Of a stretch of 64,000 nt of DNA, positions 9,975-22,584 are shown in pieces. Under the pieces are notes generated by a model. That model did no database searches, was not told the origin of the DNA, and saw nothing but the letters and a program-made list of their open reading frames with translations. Source of the stretch: Oegoconia quadripuncta. Lineage: Eukaryota; Arthropoda; Insecta; Lepidoptera; Autostichidae. Both the position numbers and the translations under genes were made by a program. The stretch lies in the NCBI GenBank assembly GCA_949316235.1, contig OX438747.1, positions 8,169,918 through 8,233,917 of the forward strand. Reading direction: 5' to 3'. Position 1 is the stretch's first letter. Each line of letters opens with the position of its first letter.

Positions 9975-10690
9975 ACGAGTAACTATACCTGGTGGTAGGC
10001 TTCGGCCGCGGCTAGTTAACACACTTCAGGCAAATCCAAATTTGCGCTACTTCAGTTGACCGGTCAGGACATTGTGGTACTGCTGCGCTGATTGCCTCGT
10101 CGCCCAATTGGTAACCCAGCCAGTTATTGAGGACTGCCCTGCCAACTCGCGTAAAATCCCGAAAAGATCCATTGTGCCGTTGGCGACAGGACGAGAGGAC
10201 CATGGCGAATTCGGGGTTCCCACAGTCTCCAGGCGAGTCCAGTCCTGTTTACGTCTGAAAAGAACAATAAGAAAATGGGATTTGTACAGCGGAAGCCTGT
10301 CCTCTCGCTTAAGGTACACCTCTCCAATATTTGAGGATTGCACTCCAATATCGATCCAGTCCACCACCACCTTGAGACTACCTAAACCTTACATAATCTT
10401 ATCACCGTCGCCTTTCCATCTTCGGACTACCAGGCGCTGGGAATATAATATACCGAACATTCACACGAAGAAGTTCGACTCTTCATTGACAATGCGAACA
10501 GCCAAGGCATGGAACTCCCATCCAGCATCACTCTTTCCTGAATTCTACAACTTTGGGATCTTGGGATATTCAAAAGTAGAGTGAATAGGCATTTAATGGG
10601 ATCGCATGCTTCATGTTCGACCACATCGCCACTTTCCATCAGGTGAGATTGCGGTCAAACGCGTATCCAGTTAATCATAAAAAAAAGCAA
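9975..10690 (+). mobile_element. Degenerate LINE 3' region
   Basis: The end of a non-LTR reverse-transcriptase ORF is visible. About 10424-10583 encodes RRWEYN...AKAWNSHPAS-LFPEFYNFGI, a tail like that at 46985-47165 (AWNSLPASVFPESHNLGIF). An 8-base near-duplication ('gggatctt-gggatatt', 10556-10571) shifts the frame just before the usual F-K-S-R-V-N-R-H-L ending. The 3' UTR 'ccatcaggtgagattg' with an A-rich end is shared with that copy. The upstream part (9975-10370, 'ccgcggctagtta') resembles the same class of element but is badly decayed. Confidence 0.6.
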
Positions 10691-11811
10691 TCACTTGCGG
10701 GTGTCGAAGCGTTAGCTTTTGTATTTATAGAAATGTTTGCCACTTGTCTAAGAGGGCAGATAAGATGCTCGGCGATTGTTATATCATTACATAATAAAAG
10801 CTATAAAGAACGATTCACCTATGTAGTCAAAGAGCCTGCAACTTGGGTAGAGAATCGATGAAAACCTGTGTTACTGCGGTTCCCTTGCCGCAAGGTGTAA
10901 CGTGTCATCGAGGTATATGATATCCTAAACCTGTCTTGTATCAAAGAGTTATGAAGCTAATAACTTTAGGGTTAGTTCAAAAATGTCCGTACTGGGTCGA
11001 AGTGACATCGGGTACTTGCAAACAGATGTGCCTGCCCCGAGGCGGACATAACATAACTACCACACTTAAACTCACTAGTATTTAGTACAAGTGTTATTTC
11101 ACGAAGAGCCGGTAGAGAAGAAAAACCGGCCAAGAGCGTGTCGGGCCATGCACATTATAGGGTTTCGTATTTGCCAGTATATGTGGACTTAGAAGGGGGT
11201 TTTTTGTTGTTTGGTAAACATTTTTCAACGGAAAAAGTTTTTCGAGTAATATTTACTTAACTTGCCTACTTAACTGTGATAGTTTAAATTCCTTTTAACT
11301 TCGTTATTATATACTACTGCTGTGGATTTGATTTGCTTGCAAATACATAATATAACGGGGTAATTCCACATGGAATGGAAACCTGAAATTACACCTGAAG
11401 GGAGATCTTTTAAGATAAGTGAAGGAAAAATTCCAAAAATCGTTAATTCAAATCTCTCGTGGAATTAATACACGACAATCTTATATTTGCAGTTAATTTA
11501 AACGAACCATGAATTTACGTTTGTTTTAAAACAATTGACAAGCGATTTTCTGGCAAAAGAAATAATTTAATGTGACATTTTATGTTTATAAAATATAACA
11601 TTCGAAATTCCAACATTTATGGGCAGCCAGAAAAGCAAACGCAAAACTTTCAGTTCAGTGCTCTGTTCCAATAAACATGAAAAAAAATTCAGTAGTTACC
11701 GTATTGTATATTTGTTATATGCAAAAAAAATATAACCTTATTCGCTAAAAATAGTGATAGGCACAATATAATAATACAAGGAATAAGAACCAGTTATCTG
11801 TTTATGTTAGC
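10691..11811. other. Non-coding stretch, nothing recognised
   Basis: AT-rich, with no gene or dispersed repeat recognised. Confidence 0.4.
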
Positions 11812-12180
11812 CGACTTCACAAAGTCAGTATACGCTTTTATAATAAGGTTCCAGTAGACATTCAAAATTTGCCTTTAAATAAATTTAAAACAATTATAAA
11901 ACAGAAATTATTAGCAAAAAGCTATTATAAAATCACTGACTATTTGAATGATCAGCAAGCATGGACATAGCTGTCTTATTATTCATATAATTATAAAATC
12001 ACAAATTGTAACCCATAATCTGTTTAAAAGAGCAACCCTAGAGTTTCTTGCTCGTTCTTCTCTGGGGAGTCAGCTTTGTGAATGAGCAGTAAATTTAAAT
12101 GTAATATTATTATTAATAGTGACGTTTTCAAGTGATAATTTTATCCTATGAAATAAAATATTTTGATTTGATTTGATTTT
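11812..12180 (+). mobile_element. LINE (Jockey/CR1-like) 3' end with TTGAT tail
   Basis: It encodes the last part of a reverse-transcriptase ORF (about 11812-11969: RLHKVS-like start, IRFYNKVPVDIQNLPLNKFK, then KLLAKSYYKITDYLNDQQAW and a stop). A conserved 3' UTR follows ('agagtttcttgctcgttctt', 'tgaatgagcagtaaattta', 'attttatcctatgaaataaa'), ending in TTTGATTTGATTT repeats. Other copies: 21033-21215 (+), 25083-25378 (-), 31266-31385 (-), 37145-37740 (-). All are 5'-truncated and dead. The clade assignment is from recall. Confidence 0.75.
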
Positions 12181-15100
12181 GGAAGAAAAATAAATAGAAA
12201 ATTGGAATTAATTGTAGCTCTCATGCGAATTAAACGAACGAACGAAATGCGAATGAAAATCAACGATCGCATAAGTGTGGGTAATAGAAATATATTATTG
12301 TAATAAAACTACCATGTTTAATTACAATAATTTACAAATTTGAACAAAACTTGGTTAAGTAGTTAACATAAGTAAGTCGCCTACATCATGTTGAGTAGTA
12401 AGTTAACTAATAAAAATATTTGCCATTCAAAGATGGTCATACTATGCCAACCTAGTTGATACGACTCAAGCCGTTACCTCACTTTTTAATATCAATTAAG
12501 GAGAAGTTACGCTCTGAAATTGTAATTGTTTTGTGTGCAGCAATACCTATGTATATAAATAATGTAAGTAATAAAATGTATCGCCTTTTTGTGCAATAAA
12601 GCGTTTAGAAACAAACCTAATATTTTTATCTTTAGGGATTTTGCATACCACCCCAATTTTTAATTTTATTATTCACACGAAATCTTCAATCATTTAAATA
12701 TTAGGTATTAAACAATCAATGTTATTAATATTTGGTATGCCAGATAATAAGATTATATTGTTTGTATGTATCATCCGGTTGTGAATTGATTCCGAAATAC
12801 TAAAATAAATGAATGATTTGAAAAAAAAAAACCTTTTATAATTTTACATTTCAATGCCATATCTACTATTGCGTGACACACTAGAGGTCCCAGATTTATT
12901 GAATTATATTTCGGTATCGCGCCTAGAATCATTAGTCTGCAATAATTTAGGTGAAGTTCTCAAAATAATGATCTACGAGACAAATGTGGAAGATTAGTGT
13001 AAATCAAAACAGTTTAATCTGTAAAACTAGTGGGAATGATTCTCGCCAAACATCATCAATCATTGAGCACGGCCGCGAGCGGGATGGCTTTAATTTGATA
13101 AAACGCAATTAGCTACCATAAAGAAATCTAATCTGAGAAGGCGTCTTCAACTTTTTGCCACACATCTATAGTTATTGGAACGGATTTATTCAGGTGGTTG
13201 AATAAAAGATTAAGATTATCTGTAAACGTAGCTTTGTCATGTATCTAACACTTGTTATTTAAAAAAATTACAAACACACTAACTAAAATAGGCTTATAAA
13301 GCGTTTGTAAATTTTTATGAATAAGAGGGTTAGTATATTATGGGTCACCTACCTACAACGTTACCTACCTATATACAATTTAGGTACTTACTCTAATAGG
13401 CAGTAGGTGAGTAAGTAATTTAGCACAATCAATGATATATAGGAAGTAGAAAAGCGGCATTATGCATTTGCCTTAAGATTAAAAATGTATCATGTTGTGT
13501 ATAAAAAAAAAATCTATTGACGATAGTGGCCCAATTTCTGGATCTCTTAGTGAACCATTAATAATGATGTATTATCCGTATTGATTACTGTGATATGCAT
13601 GATCTGAGTACCCATTTTTTAGTAATATGTATGGTAACTAATAGTAAAGCGAGTCATTCCAGTGGCAGTTTCGGTATCAAGTGGAACGCAGCGGGGTTCA
13701 ATGTCTAATTCACCGCGCTACCAACAGGTGGCAGCAGCGCGGCTTTTCAAATCTGACAGACGCCATTGGCTTTATGTCAGAAAGCCGCGAATAAAATTAA
13801 TGATGTTCGCGCCTTAATGACGTTTCACGACGCCGCTCCATTGTGTCCGTAATACAACAATTATTGAGATCATTTATTAAGTTTATTGATCTTTTAAGTT
13901 AATCTTTTATTTCGTAATTTAGCTCCGTGCGAGCGCGCGAACTCTGAAAAAAATATCTCATATGCGGAGGTATTTTTTGGACTATTTTTGTCATTATACG
14001 ACGTGATGTGAGCGGGTCTTTGAATGTAGAGGCAATTACTGCCCTGCATGTGGTTTGATTATGTACGAGGTTCATTCCAGCTAGCTGCTGATGCTATAAA
14101 ACGCCGGTAAAAACATTAACTACTTAAAACTTTTGTCGATGATGTTTTTGAGCTTCCGTTGTTAAATTGGCGTTGGTATTACAAAAGCTGTTGTTAAAAG
14201 GTAGGTATGTGGAAACAAAATGATGCCACAAGTGAACGCATTATGAATATGTTGGCCGATCCGTTCTCTTTGAATTTTAAACGTGGTTTTAGGTTCGTAA
14301 TTAGTTTTCGCTGTTTGTTGTTTAAATTATCCTCAACTTCCAGTATGCGGCTGCATGTTCTCCAGGCAGTAGAGGGTAGTTTGTAACGTACGTAATTACC
14401 AGTTAGTTGACAGTTAGGCTCCTTTGACGTTGAGCCATTCGAAGCTTAGGATCTTACTGCAATCATAGACTCTACATGAATCTTAATAGCTTGTATCCTG
14501 CGCAAGGCTGCTTCCTTCAATTAATGGAACAGCAACAACGATGGCATGGAAAACACGTCCCGGAAAATCGTGCATATAACAATATAAAGTTAAGATTATG
14601 TATCGCGGAGATACAATTACGTCGACAAGCTCATATTTCTCAATAATTGTGAAGTATGATAATTTAAAGAGTGGTTCTATGAGCAGTCGGCATTTGATGT
14701 TACAAATCTTAAGATAGTTGTAAATAGTAATATCACCTTTATGCTGAGGAATCAGTGTCTAATATACCATACCCACTCCAGAGGTCGTCCTGCTGCCTTT
14801 GTTGGCAACTCTACATAAATGTATTTATCAGTAATTCCGCTTCTTCAGCCACGATCATCGGAAATCAGCGCAATTAGATGCAATCTTGTTGGAATTATTG
14901 TAATAACCAAAAAGAATCGATGGTCTAACGATGTTCGATCGGTGAATGGCGATTGGTGCAGCGTTCACCAATGCGCGCGCGCACGATCGATGGTCGTTAG
15001 GTGATCTGCAGACGATAAGTTAATTACACCGCTATTGCCGGACGTTGATTGTTATTGTACTACCTATTCTTCTCTCTTTTTCAGATGTTAAATTTTATAA

Positions 15101-15282
15101 CATATTTAATCGGTACTACATATGAGAGAGAATGTTGTTATTCAAAATATGATGATATGTGTTATTCCTCTATGATGATATGGAACTGATGGTCCATATC
15201 CAAGGAAATGTCTAATTGAATAGATCTACTTTGGATTCGATCCTGCAGCAGTTTTTGTTTCGCCATAATCAAGGATATTTAA
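12181..15282. other. Long non-coding stretch; possible conserved blocks
   Basis: No gene recognised in about 3.1 kb. Two parts are less AT-rich and non-repetitive, with TAAT/TTTAT words: 13030-13150 and 13640-13900 ('ctgacagacgccattggctt', 'attaatgatgttcgcgcctt'). They could be conserved non-coding elements. This is a texture-based guess. Confidence 0.25.
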
Positions 15283-15420
15283 GAATAAGAATCGTTTATT
15301 TGACCCATTTAGCGATACACATTTGAAACATTGTATGGTATATTTAGAAGCTTTATATAATAATAAATAACGATATATGTTATCTTTACATACATGAGTC
15401 GCTTTAAGCTAGAGTCTCCA
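15283..15420 (-). mobile_element. Short LINE 3'-tail fragment (TTCTTA type)
   Basis: The reverse complement ends in 'gtgtatcgctaaatgggtca', then 'aataaacgattcttattctt', matching the plus-strand piece at 60420-60540 ('gtcgctaaatggatcaaata', 'ttcttattcttattc'). Confidence 0.5.
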
Positions 15421-15439
15421 TACAAAGATAGTTTTCATT

Positions 15440-15670
15440 TTTAATCCCCAACAAAAACCGACGGGTGTTTTGTGTTTGACGGAGTTATGTGTATACTGTG
15501 TCCAGTCTTTGTCTGGGCGTATTTCAGTAAAGCGTGAGCTGATTTAAGTGCGGTTTTATTTAATATTATAAAGACTTAGGGAGAGGTTCTTAGGTATATT
15601 TGATGAAAATTGGTTCAGCCATTTTGAAGACGTTGTCTCTCGTTTTCTTGGAGTTTTCTAAATATTCAAT
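15440..15670 (+). repeat. Dispersed repeat, 'accgacgggtgtt' family
   Basis: It shares order and wording with 24465-24700: a 'caaaaacyrwsgggtgtt' opening, 'gtgtttgacggmgttatgtg', 'tccartctttgtytg', 'taaagact', and an ending near 'tttctaaatatt'. It is likely the 3' part of an old transposon. No ORF. Confidence 0.5.
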
Positions 15671-16686
15671 TTATAGTTATGTAAATGTAAAAATTTAGTA
15701 AATCAAAAGTTTGTGATCCAATTCCATTAATTATTATGGGATTATTGCAAGTGGCTTTCACTAAGGTTTAATTTAGTTTAGTGATTTATACGGCGTAAAA
15801 TGGATTTGGTCGATGGGTGCCTCGAACGCATTTTTCATTGGCAGGATTTTTCGATAGAAAAGTTAAGCAATGTGTGGTCCTTAATAGCATTTTAATACGA
15901 GTGTTTCCGTGCTTCTTAGGGCACGTTAAATAGCCGGTCTTAGTTTTTCTCATTGAAGGCAGTCGTTAAGCTAAGTCGCAGCCCACACCCACAGAGGCGG
16001 CTTATAAACCCTGACACCAGTCCACCGCATGGTGGATTATGACCCATAACCTCAGCCAGGGAGGAAAGAGGTGAGCAAGTGATGATAATGAAGTATTTTT
16101 GTGGCACAGACGCATTTGCAATTGACCTGGTGCGGTGTCCTCGGATGGTTACGTGCCATCGGAATTTTCGTATAAGTCCATCTGTGCTTGGGCGGGCACG
16201 TAAAACACCGGACCGTTTATTTTCAAATGAATACAAATGTTGCAGTAGGAACAGTGGTACTCGAACGGCGCCAACTGAAGTCAGACGGTGCTCTACGTGT
16301 TCAATTATAGGCAGTCGTTAAGCCAAGTTGGTGGTCTACCTATCTTCCAGTCCTCTTAGAGGAGACGGCTACATCAGTGCTGACGAAAGGCTGCTAGCTG
16401 ATGTCAAGATTTTCATTCCTAGAACAGTTTTGCGTTTTAGAAATTTTGATGTTAGGATAGACGTTTTTTATTTTGTCAGACGTTTTGCTACAAAGTGTCA
16501 TTCCATGGAACTTGCTGACTATACAAACAAAAGATGATCTCAGATCTCTCTCGTACCTACTTGTTTTTTACTTTCGGTATTTTGTTGTTCGATATGGCTG
16601 GACATAAGTAAAGGAGTAAGTAAGAGTCTTGCCCATCACTAGTAAATTTATCATTCAGAGACAATTTCAATATGGCGATTTGTTTA
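15671..16686. other. Non-coding stretch with two related 'gcagtcgttaag' segments
   Basis: 15950-15990 and 16308-16340 both carry 'ggcagtcgttaagc-aagt', followed by different degenerate sequence. These are probably LINE fragments. No functional ORF was identified. Confidence 0.35.
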
Positions 16687-16735
16687 CATAGTCAGCAAGA
16701 TCCATATAATGTTAGTTTAGATTTTAACTTGGCCA

Positions 16736-16795
<60 letters not shown>

Positions 16796-17062
16796 GCAAA
16801 TAAGGATTTTACGATATCTAATAATATTTTAAATGCATTTGATAACATTAATGAGGTCTAGTAGGTATTCTTATTAGTCCAATATAGTAATGTAGTATGG
16901 TATATAGTAACCATAGTCAGCAAGATCCATATAATGTTAGTTTAGATTTTAACTTGGCCACTTTTATATATATATATATTATGCAAATAAGGATTTTACG
17001 ATATCTAATAATATTTTAAATGCATTTGATAACATTAATGAGGTCTAGTAGGTATTCTTATT
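16687..17062. repeat. Tandem duplication around an (AT)n microsatellite
   Basis: Copy 1 is 16687-16875 and copy 2 is 16912-17062, almost identical outside the AT tract. The tract is about 54 bases in copy 1 (16739-16792) and under 20 in copy 2. A 36-base spacer separates them. Confidence 0.85.
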
Positions 17063-17084
17063 GAATCAAATATATGTAATCTAA

Positions 17085-17250
17085 CTAATATTATAAATGC
17101 GAATGTTTGGATGTTTTTGTTGTTCAATCACGGCGAAACGGATGAACGGATTTGGACTCATGTCAAATGTCATGGATCAAATTTGGTACATAGATAGAAC
17201 ATATCCTGGATTAAAATATAGAATATTTTTTATCCCGCTTAAGTGAGTAG
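17085..17250 (-). mobile_element. RTE-like 3'-tail fragment
   Basis: Minus-strand member of the 2041-2297 family ('atcacggcgaaacggatgaa', 'aacatatcctggatt', 'ttatcccgct'). Confidence 0.6.
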
Positions 17251-17379
17251 TTTAATGGGATTAACAAATTCTATAAAGTTATTAAAGGCTAATTAAACAA
17301 ATTCTACCTTTTAATGTTAACCCATACCTTGACATTATTTGACTTACATCTACTTTAGAAGTGCTGTGTGGTGTTTTCA

Positions 17380-17710
17380 CAAAAACAATAGAACCAACCC
17401 GCCACTTCCCGTGGGTATCGTAAAAGGCGATGGGACTTTCCACCAAAAATCAGCTATAGAATTGCACGTTTTAACGGCGATGGGCTCACCCCCTGTCACG
17501 TGTGCAATTCTGTATATTTCGTAAGGTGAAACGTGGATGTTGTTTCCAGTATAAAAGTATCCATATCTAGTCTCTACCATTAGCTATCAATGGATCATAG
17601 GCATCGCGGTCACGTACCGGCCATCGCCTGTGCAGCTCAATTCTCTTCATTTGCCCGTACTACGTGCCGCATATAACTTCATGCAAGGTTTGAGGGTAGA
17701 CATTATGCGC
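17380..17710 (+). mobile_element. Decayed LINE 3'-UTR-like fragment
   Basis: 'cccgtgggtatcgtaaaagg' followed by 'cgatgggac' is a wording I associate with 3' regions of lepidopteran LINEs. No intact coding part. Confidence 0.35.
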
Positions 17711-18985
17711 CGTGTAGCGCTGTCATTATATCTATTTGTCCGTTGTAGCCTTCGACTAAAGTAAAGGGTTATAGGTATAATATATAGATATTATCTGTCC
17801 ACAGTGATAAACTACGCGGAATCGCGAAGTCGCGGGTAAAAGCTAGTATACAGATATGTAAATGCGTATGGAATAGGTCGTGGAAACAATCAAAATGGCA
17901 CCATTTTATTAGTATTAAAACGGTGTCGTATCAAATACTGATTTATGTTGTAAGACAGCGTCACATACCACATGAAAGTGACCAAAAACATGCTAGTATG
18001 ATTTAAGTACCTATAACAAAATATATTACTCGTTAAACTCATACTTTTAATAACGTGCATACTCAAGCAGTACTCATTTGAGATAGATGATAATAAACAA
18101 AACTCAAGACTATCATTCATTCGCCGCTGAGGCGAATACTTGAGAAGTGATCTCAGCTGAGTAGACCTCAAGATTGGTTTATAAATTAGCACGGAGCTTG
18201 AGATAGCGTCAACTGCTTAAGACGCATCTCTGTTGATATAGCCTCAAGACTTGTAGAGATTGGTTTATTAATACGGGCCTTAGTTCTCGAGGATTTTAAG
18301 AGATGGCGCTATTTTATCTCTAAGAAAAGCGTGAACAGGATTTATATCGCACGACCATATCTATAGAATATAAATCAATATTTGTAATACATTCCAGTTG
18401 TTAGAATGATGCCAATTGAAATTTACTTTTAACACTCATTGTTCCCATATTATGAATTCTTAAATTAACGAATTTAAAATAAATTAAACTTTACAATAAT
18501 ATATATAATTTAGCTATTTTAACAAATGTCAAAAAAATTGTGCCACTATAGTTTAAGGCTAATCAATATTTTAAGTGAGCATTTTGGTGTCACTTGATTG
18601 CTGTACTCCTCATTCTTATACGCAGAAACTGCTTTATCTATAATTGTAAATTGTATCACCAAAAAGTTGTAGACAAATAGTGCCACCAAAATGTATAAAT
18701 CCCATAAATAATTCTTCAAAAACAACGAAGTTATTTCGATGTCTTTCTGAAAAGGGGCAACGCAAACGACGGACTTCTTGTCGGTCGTACTTTTTTGTTC
18801 TTACACGTATGTGTTATTGCATAGAAATATCGCGAATTCGCCCAGATTAGCTACATATACCAAGGAATAATTTGTAAGATGGGAAATAATTACCAAAAAT
18901 ACATGGACATCCCTAGCGATGCGCGATGATTTTTTAAAACACCCTTGTATACTATTGGATTTAATCATTCGAAGGAGGCTTACTT
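17711..18985. other. Non-coding stretch, nothing recognised
   Basis: AT-rich DNA; no gene or confident repeat. Confidence 0.4.
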
Positions 18986-19330
18986 ATTTTTTTTTTTTTT
19001 TTTTTTATGCATAACGGGTTGATACTTGACCTCAATCACACCTGATGTTAAGTGAAGATGAGGTCGAAGATGGAAGCGTACTGACCCGGAAACCCCAACA
19101 CATTTGGGGGACTGGCTATCTTATCTCTGACAACCGGAACACGACAATGCTATTAACATTGCTGCTTGGCGGCAGATTTAGATAAGATGGTGGTAGCTAG
19201 CCAGGCGGACATTTAAAATGCCCTACCACCAACCAAACCGAGTACTTAAACATGTACCCCGCTGGGGATCGAACCCGCGACCTCCGAATCGTAAACCCAA
19301 TGTTGTTTACATTGAGCCACGGAGGCGGTT
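18986..19330 (-). mobile_element. Full-length tRNA-derived SINE (family 2)
   Basis: On the minus strand: tRNA-like head (19330-19262, CCTCCGTGGCTCAATG A-box region, GGGTTCGATCCCC B box), a body with 'tctgacaaccggaacac' and 'cccaacacatttggggg' (plus-strand wording), and an oligo-A tail (the T run at 18988-19006). A second copy at 24805-25425 is split by a LINE. Tail fragments occur near 184-248 and 34195-34250. Confidence 0.85.
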
Positions 19331-20446
19331 AAAACTTATAAAAAAACTTGTATTATGATCTGGGAGACGTTAAGCACGATGAAGTAAAATCATCATCGCA
19401 GCATATCACATAGGTGTTATGTTTAATTACAAGCGGAACAGACAGACTTACAATAGGATATAGGTACCTCCTTATAGGCTAAAAATAATAACGCGACTCT
19501 TGATTTTATTCTTGCTGGTACATTCGCTTATTCTATGCTTGCTTGTTAGAACGCAGATTTTGATTGATTGAATGAATTTAATACGGAGATGGAGATCGCG
19601 AAATTTCAAATAAATGTCGCAGAACGATCCACTGACTGACACAGGCTGAGCCGCGGACAGCAGGCTAGTTTATAATAAATAATAGAGAGTTTTATAATAT
19701 TCATAAATGATTAAACATTACCTCCGCCAAATGGCGCATCCTTGGCAATAATTAATGAAAGCTGTTCGAGTCAACCGCATGCCATTTTAGTGGAGTTTCC
19801 CCACAAAAAGTATAATTGTAATTGTGTGCGGTTTACCCATCCTTAAATGCCTTAAGTGCGCACATTTCCTTCGTTGCAGATAATTTTACTAACCTAACCT
19901 AATTATGTCGAAAGTAATTACTGTCAACAAATGTGCAATATTTTGTACACTACTTCTGCTCCAAAAAGGGATCTGTACTGCCAGTACCTCGACTGCAATA
20001 AAATAGAGATCAAATATATGACATTATGTGTGTAAATAAATAAAATACAAGTGTAATGCTGAATTCATCATGAAAGTACCTCTTCTTCTACCTACCTTTG
20101 AATAGTATTGAATAGTACCTATCTTTGAATAGTTCATCTTGAAATCTTGTTTTTGGCTTTTTATTTCCCTTTTTGCTACAGTCGTTTGTTTTTGATAAGT
20201 ATGTGATGTTGTTGGATCGGATTGGGACCATATGATTTTTAATGGATCAATGCAAAACTTTAAAAATCAAATCACTCAAATCTTATGAATTGAAAATCAG
20301 TTTATTTACTTCCTTCATTCCTTCTGAAACAGCTGTTGTTTTTCACGATTTCGTATGAGACCCAATCAATGATATTTTAATAAAGAATACGGTCCTAATA
20401 GTAACATTTCTTCGTATTGATAAGTACATACATTGTTTTTATTTTA
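19331..20446. other. Non-coding stretch, nothing recognised
   Basis: No gene or confident repeat. Confidence 0.4.
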
Positions 20447-20688
20447 AATAAATAAATAATAAATAAATATTTCGGACACTTACACCAATCATCTAGTCCC
20501 AAACTAAGCAAAGCTTGTGCTATGGATACTAGATAACGGATAAACATACATAAATATTTATATAAACATCCAAGACTCGGGAGTAAATGTTCATATTCAT
20601 CACACAAACATTTACCCGTCGCGGGATTCGAACCCGCAACCGTTGGTTTCGCTGATAGGGTCACTATCCACTACACCAATCGGTCGTC
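20447..20688 (-). mobile_element. tRNA-derived SINE (family 1)
   Basis: Close copy of 2393-2628, with the same head (GGTGTAGTGGATAGTGA, B box GGTTCGAATCC) and tail. Confidence 0.8.
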
Positions 20689-21032
20689 AAATAATAAATA
20701 CCTAAAAATAATTGTGTTTTATTTGCATCCGATCCGGATCGATTTCCTGAATATGCGATACGATCCGCGAATCGGATCGATTAGGTTTTATTAGGGCGGC
20801 CTCAGCGCAGTTCAGTTTCCAACAATGGGCTTAGACATATTTACGAGTTTACTACTTACAAAATTTGAAGACGAAATGCAGGAAATATAAGCCATCTGTT
20901 ACGATACGCCTAGACATACAATGTAATGACCAATTTAACCATCTGTCTTCGACATAATATGTAAAGTACTTATTCTTGGTCAAAATATGAGTATGCGTGG
21001 TCCGATTTGAACGCGGTTTTTATTTTAAAGAC

Positions 21033-21215
21033 TAAACGAGGTGTCGCCTTGTTTAGTCTTGAGCAAACCTTGAGTTTCTTGCTCGTTCTTCGCAGGGGAG
21101 TTAACTTTGTGAATGAGCAGTAATGTCAATAATTTTAATATTAATTTAAAAAATGTGACGTTTCCAATAGATAATTTTATCCTACGAAATAAATGTTTTT
21201 TTTTTGAATTTGAAC
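21033..21215 (+). mobile_element. LINE (Jockey/CR1-like) 3' UTR fragment
   Basis: It shares 'gagtttcttgctcgttcttc', 'gtgaatgagcagtaa', 'gtgacgttt' and 'attttatcctacgaaataaa' with 11812-12180. No coding part is left. Confidence 0.7.
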
Positions 21216-22114
21216 ATATTTGGACTCTCTTACGTAACAAAAACGTCCAAAATCTAAGGTATGCTAAGCCATTCCGTAGCCAAAGGCAAAATATCCTTTT
21301 AGTTTCGTCATATCCGTGTAGGTATTGTCACAGGCATTTTATTTGCAGACTATAGTGCTACTACAGCATTGTTGTTGCATATTTATGAATAGTTTGTATT
21401 TATAATAACTACATAATTCACGTACCTACCGAATATTAAAAACCTAGAACATTTTAATTTAACATTTTTTATTTATGCTTCTTAGGCACCCTTTCGTTTC
21501 AGCAAGATCTGGGTAAAATTTTTTATTTGTAAATGTGTGTTTTATATATTTATTATTTTTTAATTTGTAAATGTGTATTTACTATTTCGTTTTTGTGTAC
21601 TTATGGTATAAATTAAAAAGTATTTATACAATATTTAATCAGAAACTGCATGGGATGTTCACATTTAAAATGAAATGCATGGATATAAATAGTTATGATG
21701 AGTATGACCAACAAAATAATGTTAAAAAAAAATTATGTTACCAACCTCTGCTACATGTGTACTTCAAAATTGAAGGTTGTCTTTACAATCAACTGCACAA
21801 ATAATTTTGTACTTTAAAATGACTAAGGAACTACTGCACGTGGCCCGATATGAACTTGACCGTTTTTATTATTATTTATTTGGCATTATCGATTATTAGA
21901 TAGATAAAGTATTTATTTACGCCACTGCGTTCACAGACCTACACAATTTTTAAATTACAAAGAAATATACATACAAATAAAGGTAAAGAAAAAGTGTGTG
22001 CCGCAGTAGCACAAATGGATTATAAAACTCAGTATGGCACATCTCTCAAAGTTTTCAGTTACAACCCCTACAAGTACGAGTGCATAAAGGTTTCCCGTCT
22101 ACTATTAAATAATT
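21216..22114. other. Non-coding stretch, nothing recognised
   Basis: AT-rich; no gene recognised. Confidence 0.35.
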
Positions 22115-22490
22115 TTAAAAGCAAGCTGCATCATGATTATCACATATTATTCTAGTGCAAAGATGAGTAACATAAAGTCCATCAAGGAATTCAAGTGGCA
22201 ATCTTTTTTTTTTCATCTCCGGACCCCCGTCTTCATGTTGAAAAGTTCTCATGGCAACAAAACAAACTGGCCCAAATTCGACTATCTTGCCATTTGTCAT
22301 CAGGGCGATCCAGTCCCTACATTCCGGCTCCATAATCATATCAGCTCGATGGTACCATAATATTGCATTTTCACCTTACATAAATATGCCAAATTTTAGC
22401 TCAATCAGATACCAGCAAGTGATTGAGAAATGGTTTGCAAATTTAGAAACGGATAACTTACATACGAACATTGCAAGCTAAATAAAAGCT
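22115..22490 (+). repeat. Dispersed repeat, copy 1 of 2
   Basis: The sequence is shared in order with 35885-36258: 'tgattatcacatattattst', 'gagtaacataaagtccaycaa', 'caacaaaacaaact-g', 'atcagggcg-tccagtccc', 'accataatattgcatt', 'cttacataaatatg'. It is probably the 3' region of a non-LTR element. No ORF. Confidence 0.6.
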
Positions 22491-22584
22491 TTTAGTAAAA
22501 TCTTGTAAAAAGCACGAGTTTGATGTTATGCTGCGGCTGTATAGCTACAATATTTAGGTTATACCTATATATTTATATTTTAAC

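Noticed and set aside
10072..10584. A 170-codon ORF that might be a host gene
   Set aside because: Its end is a known LINE reverse-transcriptase tail with a frameshift, and its front has no domain and overlaps frames on the other strand.
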